From Seonamhaeicola sediminis (GTDB lineage: Bacteria > Bacteroidota > Bacteroidia > Flavobacteriales > Flavobacteriaceae), in NCBI RefSeq assembly GCF_004358095.2, contig NZ_SMZJ02000014.1, positions 1-50,199 on the forward strand: a DNA stretch of 50,199 nt. Direction: 5' to 3'. Positions 45,055 through 50,199 of the stretch are shown piece after piece. The position numbers and the translations under genes are program-made. Position 1 is the stretch's first letter, and each line of letters opens with the position of its first letter. Below the pieces are notes generated by a model. The model made no database searches, was not told where the DNA came from, and was given only the letters and a program-made list of their open reading frames with translations.

Positions 45055-46329
45055 ATGCAACGCGACGAACAAATTTTTGAATTAATTGAAGCTGAAAAAG
45101 AGCGTCAATTACACGGTATAGAACTTATAGCATCAGAGAATTTTGTAAGCGAACAAGTAATGGAAGCTGCTGGTTCTGTTTTAACCAATAAATATGCAGA
45201 GGGGTACCCTGGTAAGCGTTATTACGGTGGTTGTGAAGTAGTTGATGAAATTGAGCAGTTGGCTATAGATAGAGCCAAAGCTTTATTTGGAGCAGAATAT
45301 GTTAACGTACAGCCACACTCTGGAAGTCAAGCCAATACGGCTGTTTTTGCTGCTTGTTTAAAACCAGGGGATAAGATTTTAGGATTTGATTTGTCTCATG
45401 GCGGGCATTTAACACATGGTTCTCCAGTAAACTTTTCTGGTAAATTATACAATCCAGTATTTTATGGAGTAGAAGAGGCGACAGGAGTTTTAAATTATGA
45501 TAAAATTCAAGAGATTGCAAGCAAGGAGCAACCAAAATTAATCATAGCAGGCGCTTCGGCTTATTCTCGTGATATTGATTTTAAGCGTTTTAGAGAAATA
45601 GCTGATAGCGTTGGCGCTATTTTATTGGCAGATATCTCACATCCTGCTGGATTGATAGCCAAAGGAATATTAAACGATCCGCTACCTCATTGTCATATTG
45701 TTACTACTACTACCCACAAGACATTAAGAGGTCCTAGAGGTGGTTTGATTATGATGGGTAAAGATTTTGAGAATCCTTTTGGAATTTCATTAAAGAGTGG
45801 GAAGTTACGTAAAATGTCATCATTATTAGACTCTGCGGTGTTTCCTGGAAATCAAGGTGGTCCATTAGAACATATTATTGCTGCTAAAGCCATTGCTTTT
45901 GGTGAGGCGCTTACAGACGATTTTTTACACTATCAATTACAAGTTAAAAAGAATGCTGCGGCTCTAGCACAAGCCTTGGTAGATAAAGAGTATAAAATTA
46001 TTTCTGGTGGTACAGATAACCATTGTATGTTAATTGATTTACGCAATAAGAATGTGTCTGGCAAAGAGGCTGAGGAAGCTTTGGTGAAAGCGGATATTAC
46101 GGTTAACAAGAATATGGTACCATTTGATGATAAATCACCGTTTGTAACCTCAGGTATTCGATTAGGCGTTGCTGCAGTAACCACACGTGGATTAAAAGAA
46201 GACGATATGGTAGCTATTGCTAATTTGGTTGATGAAGTGGTAACTAATCATGAAGATGAAGCACTGTTAGAAGCTACCAAAGAAAAAGTAAATGCTATGA
46301 TGGCGGGTAGACCGTTATTTGTGGTATAG
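45055..46329 (+). CDS. glyA: serine hydroxymethyltransferase
   Basis: GlyA interconverts serine and glycine with tetrahydrofolate and supplies one-carbon units. The 424-residue product is of normal bacterial length. Visible motifs are the N-terminal [10 protein letters not shown] (23-32), [13 protein letters not shown] (47-59), the PLP aspartate region LADISHPAG (191-199), and the PLP-binding lysine K222 in [14 protein letters not shown]. It is transcribed alone with its own promoter and a hairpin terminator behind it. Confidence 0.97.
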   Translation: MQRDEQIFELIEAEKERQLHGIELIASENFVSEQVMEAAGSVLTNKYAEGYPGKRYYGGCEVVDEIEQLAIDRAKALFGAEYVNVQPHSGSQANTAVFAACLKPGDKILGFDLSHGGHLTHGSPVNFSGKLYNPVFYGVEEATGVLNYDKIQEIASKEQPKLIIAGASAYSRDIDFKRFREIADSVGAILLADISHPAGLIAKGILNDPLPHCHIVTTTTHKTLRGPRGGLIMMGKDFENPFGISLKSGKLRKMSSLLDSAVFPGNQGGPLEHIIAAKAIAFGEALTDDFLHYQLQVKKNAAALAQALVDKEYKIISGGTDNHCMLIDLRNKNVSGKEAEEALVKADITVNKNMVPFDDKSPFVTSGIRLGVAAVTTRGLKEDDMVAIANLVDEVVTNHEDEALLEATKEKVNAMMAGRPLFVV

Positions 46330-46395
46330 TGTGTACCCTAGACTTGTTTCTAGGTTTCATACAGTTTGATACATTCAACATGACGTGAAAAAACC

Positions 46396-46424
46396 AAGCC
46401 TGAAAATACATTTCAGGCTTTTTA
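46396..46424. terminator. terminator after glyA
   Basis: AAGCCTGAAA (46396-46405) pairs perfectly with TTTCAGGCTT (46411-46420) around a 5-base loop, followed by TTT. It lies between glyA and the convergent beta-helix gene. Confidence 0.8.
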
Positions 46425-46460
46425 ATGTTCTTTATTTTTTTAATTATACTGACTGAGTTA

Positions 46461-48026
46461 TCAATCTTCTTCAGGAAACACAATATGCTGATAAGCTCCT
46501 AAATCTGGAGAGGTTGTTCTATTTACTCCTAAAATATCGGTAGGTACTTGAGTTGCAAAGTTTGTTAAACCTTTATTTATGGCTGCAGACTCCTCCCCAA
46601 TTATAAGCATATTCAAATCAGGGTCTTTAAAATCTGGATTCTGATTAAAAATATTTCCCTCGTAATGAGTAGCATCATTAAAGTCGTAATTAGGTCCACT
46701 AAAATTATTGTTATTATCTTCAAACCTAATAAGACAATTAGTGAATTTAAAATTAAAGTCAATGGAGGTGTCTTCAACCTCGTCAAGAAGAATTTCTGGA
46801 TTATCGTTCCCGTAAATGATACAGTTATTAAAACTAGCCTCACTTAAATCAGTTACAACCGCATTATTATCGTCATCCAAAATAAAATTATTCAGTAATA
46901 CGGATGGAAATTGTCTAAATCCGTTATTCCAATAATTAGCAATAGTACAGTGGGTTAAATTGTATTTTCCGCCAAAAGTACCTGCAAAAGATGATAACCC
47001 GGTGTTGTTTATGACTGTATTTTCAGCATTTATAGAGGTATTTCTGCCTAAAATCCCAAAGTTGCTACTATTGTAAATTTTAGAGTTGGTAATGGTGAGT
47101 TTATCTGTTGGGTCGTTGGCATTTCCATCACATAAAATACCAACCAAAGCATTTTTAATGGTTGTGTAGTTAATGATATTATTTACACTACCATCTAAAA
47201 ACCAAATGGTTCCCCATTGTCCGGGTCTTTCAGAAAAATTAGGTTCTAGCCGGTCTCCTTCTAGAATTACTTCGTTTTCAAGTGTTTCTGGGTTACTACT
47301 TAAACCGCCATTTATTTGTAAAGACGCCCCATTATTTACTATTATACCCGAATTTTCATGAAAGTGTAAACGTGCCCCAGCTTCAATGATTAGTGTTTCA
47401 CCGTTAGGTACTGTAGCAAACCCATAAATAACATAGGGTTTTTCATTAGTCATAGTTAATTCATTGGGTAATAATTCCCTTCCTTGTAATTCGGTCTCTA
47501 TTTGTTCACCACCAATATCTATAGTTAGTGTTTCAATTACTTTTGTAGTATTATCTCTATCAGGGTAAATAAAAATGGCATCTTTTACCAGAGTTACTAA
47601 CTCTACTTTTTGAAGGTTGGAACCAGCATCAAATTCTATTTGATCGGTATACAAGTATTCTCCATTAAGATTGGGTAAATTATTAATATCTATTGTGGTT
47701 TCAACAAATATGTAAAGACTATCCTTAGCTAAAAGTTCTATGTTATCAAACACTTTCCCAGCCATACCATCAATACTTAACCTGTAATTAGAAGCTTCCC
47801 CTAAAGCCAATCTTACCGAGGGAATAGATATATCATTATTACCTCTATTATAGACCTTTAAGTTGTATGTGCTGGAGCCAATGTTTGTAAAAACGGTGTC
47901 TAAGTAAACAGTATCTTTAGAAAAGCCAAGGTTGCCATTACTTGGTGAGAATTCAAAATCTTTACGGCAAGAGCTCCAAATGGTTAAAAATAGTAAGGTT
48001 AAGACAAAATATAGGTAACGGTTCAT
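46461..48026 (-). CDS. right-handed beta-helix lipoprotein
   Basis: The 521-residue product begins with a lipoprotein signal (lipobox WSSC, C20). Residues ~25-160 form a beta-rich N-terminal domain. From about 195 the sequence is repeats in short turns with many N and I residues (GIIVNNGASLQINGG, TIKNALVGILCDGNAND, NSSNFGILGRNTSINAENT, YGNDNPEILLDE), typical of a right-handed parallel beta-helix. Such folds bind or cut polysaccharides or serve as surface proteins; no catalytic signature is recognised. It ends with NRTTSPDLGAYQH, a common ending of these proteins. It is transcribed alone. Confidence 0.85.
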   Translation of the reverse strand: MNRYLYFVLTLLFLTIWSSCRKDFEFSPSNGNLGFSKDTVYLDTVFTNIGSSTYNLKVYNRGNNDISIPSVRLALGEASNYRLSIDGMAGKVFDNIELLAKDSLYIFVETTIDINNLPNLNGEYLYTDQIEFDAGSNLQKVELVTLVKDAIFIYPDRDNTTKVIETLTIDIGGEQIETELQGRELLPNELTMTNEKPYVIYGFATVPNGETLIIEAGARLHFHENSGIIVNNGASLQINGGLSSNPETLENEVILEGDRLEPNFSERPGQWGTIWFLDGSVNNIINYTTIKNALVGILCDGNANDPTDKLTITNSKIYNSSNFGILGRNTSINAENTVINNTGLSSFAGTFGGKYNLTHCTIANYWNNGFRQFPSVLLNNFILDDDNNAVVTDLSEASFNNCIIYGNDNPEILLDEVEDTSIDFNFKFTNCLIRFEDNNNNFSGPNYDFNDATHYEGNIFNQNPDFKDPDLNMLIIGEESAAINKGLTNFATQVPTDILGVNRTTSPDLGAYQHIVFPEED

Positions 48027-48349
48027 TATTAAAAATAATTTATGCTAAAATATAACTTTTGAAATAATGAATTAGTATGAACTTATAAGTATTTAGGTGT
48101 ACTATTTACTAAATTATTTTAATAAAGAAAGAAAGGTTATTGGATTGTCTCGAATCAGATTTCAGAATAGACCTAATACCTAATATACTTCTGTAATTTA
48201 AGGACTATTTACAACCTCGTTATTTATAATGCAACAAAGATTAGTTTTTTCTAAAAAATTTCACTTACTTATAAAGTTTTAATAAGATACCAATTAAGAG
48301 GTAGTCTATATAAAAAGATGTCTAGATTATTAACATTAAGTAAATTGAA
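48027..48349. other. 323-base intergenic region between beta-helix gene and GH20 gene
   Basis: AT-rich divergent intergenic region. I see no exact TAnnTTTG element, no RNA gene and no convincing hairpin. It must hold the promoters of both flanking genes, but they cannot be placed by eye. Confidence 0.5.
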
Positions 48350-50041
48350 ATGAAGTATTTAATTTTATCACTGGTATTTTTTATGAATTTTTCTTGCACT
48401 AACAAATATAAGGAGATCAAGAATACTGCAAATGATTATGATATTATTCCTAAACCAACAAGTTTGCAATTTATGGATGGAAAGTTTTTGGTTAATTCAA
48501 AAACTAAAATTGTTGTAGATTCTATATTAGAGAATGAGGGAGTATATCTTGCTGAAATACTTAATCGATTAAGTAGTTATGATATTAGTTCTCAAACAGA
48601 AGGTTCCGGAAACATAGAGCTTAGATTAGACGATTCCATTAAAAATGAAGAAGGTTACACCCTTTCTGTAACACATAAAAAAATTGTTATTTCAGGCAAA
48701 TCTTCTAAAGGTGTTTTTTATGGTATTCAGTCCTTGCTACAGTTATTATCTCCTTCAAAAGACTCAAATAACTATGCACAAAATGAAATCACCATACCTG
48801 CAGTTGAAATTATTGACAGTCCAAGATATGTTTACAGAGGTATGCACTTAGATGTAGCCAGACATATGTTTCCTGTGAGTTTTATTAAAAAATACATTGA
48901 TTTAATCGCCTTACACAAAATGAATACATTTCATTGGCATTTAACGGATGATCAAGGGTGGAGAATTGAAATTAAAAAATATCCTAAGCTAACTGAAATA
49001 GGATCTTGGAGAAACGGAACTATAATTGGACATTTTCCAGGAATGGCAAATGATAATAAAAAGTATGGAGGTTTTTATTCTCAAGAAGAAATAATAGATA
49101 TTGTAGCTTATGCAGCAAAAAGACATATAACAGTAATTCCAGAAATAGAATTACCAGGCCATAGTAGTGCTGCCATTGCAGCTTACCCACATTTAAGTTG
49201 TTTTCCAGATGAGCCTACAACTGTTGTAAACAATATGATGTCAAATGCCAGCAAAGAAGCTCAGGCTAAAGAAACAGTAAAACTTGTACAAGAAACCTGG
49301 GGTGTTTTTCCTGATGTTTATTGTGCTGGAAAAGAAGATACATTTATTTTCTTGAAGAATGTACTTGATGAGGTGATTCAATTATTTCCCTCTAAATATA
49401 TTCATATAGGAGGCGATGAATGCCCAAAAGATAATTGGGAAAAGTGTGTAAACTGTCAGTCTAGAATTAAAACAGAAAACTTAAGCGATGAGCACCAATT
49501 ACAAAGCTATTTTATACAAAGAATTGAAAGGTATTTAAATTCAAAAGAAAAGCAAATTATTGGCTGGGATGAAATCTTAGAAGGTGGTTTAGCTCCTAAT
49601 GCAACTATTATGTCTTGGAGGGGAACTAAAGGAGGTATTGAAGCTGCTAAACAAGGTCATGACGTTATAATGACACCTTACCAGTCTGTTTATTTTGATT
49701 ATTATCAGCATGATAATAAAGACAATGAACCTCTTGCTATAGGAGGATTAACTACTGTTGAAGATGTGTACTCTTATAATCCCACGCCAGAAGAATTGTC
49801 GGAAGAAGAAGGGCATTATATTTTAGGAGCTCAAGCTAATCTTTGGACGGAATATATTAGTACGCCAAATTATGTAGAATATATGGTTTTACCAAGAATG
49901 ACAGCGTTATCCGAAGTGGTTTGGTCTAAACAAGAAGATAGAAATTGGACTGATTTTAGCACTAGACTAATAACTTTCAGAGAACAACTTGATGCTTTAA
50001 AGTTACACTATGCTAAGCATGTTTATGAAAGTAAGGATTAA
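48350..50041 (+). CDS. GH20 beta-N-acetylhexosaminidase, lipoprotein
   Basis: The enzyme releases terminal N-acetylglucosamine or N-acetylgalactosamine from glycans such as chitin oligomers, by substrate-assisted catalysis. The 563-residue product has a lipoprotein-like signal with C16 (NFSC, not a perfect lipobox). A GH20b N-terminal domain (about 30-155) precedes the GH20 barrel. The barrel shows YRGMHLDVARH (about 162-172), FHWHLTDDQGWRIEI (193-207) and the catalytic pair D356-E357 in HIGGDECPK. It is transcribed alone and followed by a terminator. It fits functionally with the GlcNAc-kinase-like gene at 28 kb. Confidence 0.95.
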   Translation: MKYLILSLVFFMNFSCTNKYKEIKNTANDYDIIPKPTSLQFMDGKFLVNSKTKIVVDSILENEGVYLAEILNRLSSYDISSQTEGSGNIELRLDDSIKNEEGYTLSVTHKKIVISGKSSKGVFYGIQSLLQLLSPSKDSNNYAQNEITIPAVEIIDSPRYVYRGMHLDVARHMFPVSFIKKYIDLIALHKMNTFHWHLTDDQGWRIEIKKYPKLTEIGSWRNGTIIGHFPGMANDNKKYGGFYSQEEIIDIVAYAAKRHITVIPEIELPGHSSAAIAAYPHLSCFPDEPTTVVNNMMSNASKEAQAKETVKLVQETWGVFPDVYCAGKEDTFIFLKNVLDEVIQLFPSKYIHIGGDECPKDNWEKCVNCQSRIKTENLSDEHQLQSYFIQRIERYLNSKEKQIIGWDEILEGGLAPNATIMSWRGTKGGIEAAKQGHDVIMTPYQSVYFDYYQHDNKDNEPLAIGGLTTVEDVYSYNPTPEELSEEEGHYILGAQANLWTEYISTPNYVEYMVLPRMTALSEVVWSKQEDRNWTDFSTRLITFREQLDALKLHYAKHVYESKD

Positions 50042-50115
50042 ATTATTTATCAGTAACTATGAGTCGTCCTAAAATAGGTTGACCGATTATTGAATAAAAT
50101 TAGTATTAATATTTG

Positions 50116-50147
50116 AACCATCAAAAGCTAGCTTTTGATGGTTTTTC
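50116..50147 (+). terminator. terminator after the GH20 gene
   Basis: AACCATCAAAAGCT (50116-50129) is followed by its exact reverse complement (50130-50143), then TTT. The centre is a GCTAGC palindrome, so the effective loop is formed by opening the central bases. Confidence 0.8.
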
Positions 50148-50199
50148 TTTGTCCATTTTTTAAGTTTTATGTTCTGCTGTTTATGTGCTTGACTAGGAG

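Overview
The window looks like chromosomal DNA of a marine-type Flavobacteriaceae (Bacteroidota). The base composition is AT-rich. Several genes carry the Bacteroidota promoter element TAnnTTTG, many secreted proteins are lipoproteins, and the gene set is typical of the family: TamB, DUF4159, UMF1-type MFS, a 7TM-HD phosphodiesterase, and a Ser-Pro-Arg tRNA cluster without encoded CCA. Genus cannot be fixed from sequence reading alone. Almost all of it is ordinary, densely packed core chromosome. I see no prophage, insertion sequence or CRISPR array.

Layout. 0-1 kb: the 3' end of an unknown gene, a GC-rich palindrome and a truncated DUF1572 (DinB-like) gene that together look like a rearrangement scar, then lipoprotein MsrB. 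1-10 kb: an M48 lipoprotein protease, a UMF1 transporter, clpC, gyrA and a TPR protein. 10-14 kb: an NlpC/P60 hydrolase with a thiolase, then a PgpH-like HD protein. 14.3-14.6 kb: tRNA-Ser(GCU), tRNA-Pro(UGG) and tRNA-Arg(UCU) behind a near-consensus promoter. 14.6-21.3 kb: a SpoU methylase faces a long minus-strand run (tsaD, rsmE, DUF4159, two small membrane proteins, a second SpoU methylase, an AI-2E-type permease, a PG_1098-like methyltransferase, a small unknown) that may be one transcript. 21.5-26 kb: tamB. 26-29 kb: pfkA, gapA and a GlcNAc-kinase-like gene. 29-32.5 kb: a ModF-like ABC protein and a PQQ dehydrogenase with an internal cytochrome c domain.

32.6-39.4 kb holds the most interesting unit: a tight three-gene operon of a transglutaminase-DUF2126 fusion, a circularly permuted ATP-grasp/alpha-E fusion and a second transglutaminase. 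This is a predicted peptide-ligase/transglutaminase system that is conserved but, to my knowledge, without a defined product. 39.7-50 kb: a small secreted unknown, an RluA-type pseudouridine synthase with a long N-terminal extension, a TPR-like lipoprotein, fahA, glyA, a beta-helix lipoprotein and a GH20 hexosaminidase.

How the genes work together: tamB, the M48 lipoprotein and the many lipoproteins serve the envelope. pfkA, gapA, the GlcNAc kinase and the GH20 enzyme suit growth on sugars including N-acetylglucosamine polymers. tsaD, rsmE, the two SpoU enzymes, the RluA enzyme and the tRNAs belong to translation and RNA modification. Perfect hairpin terminators separate many units, and some promoters sit so close to the ATG that leaderless or nearly leaderless transcripts are likely.
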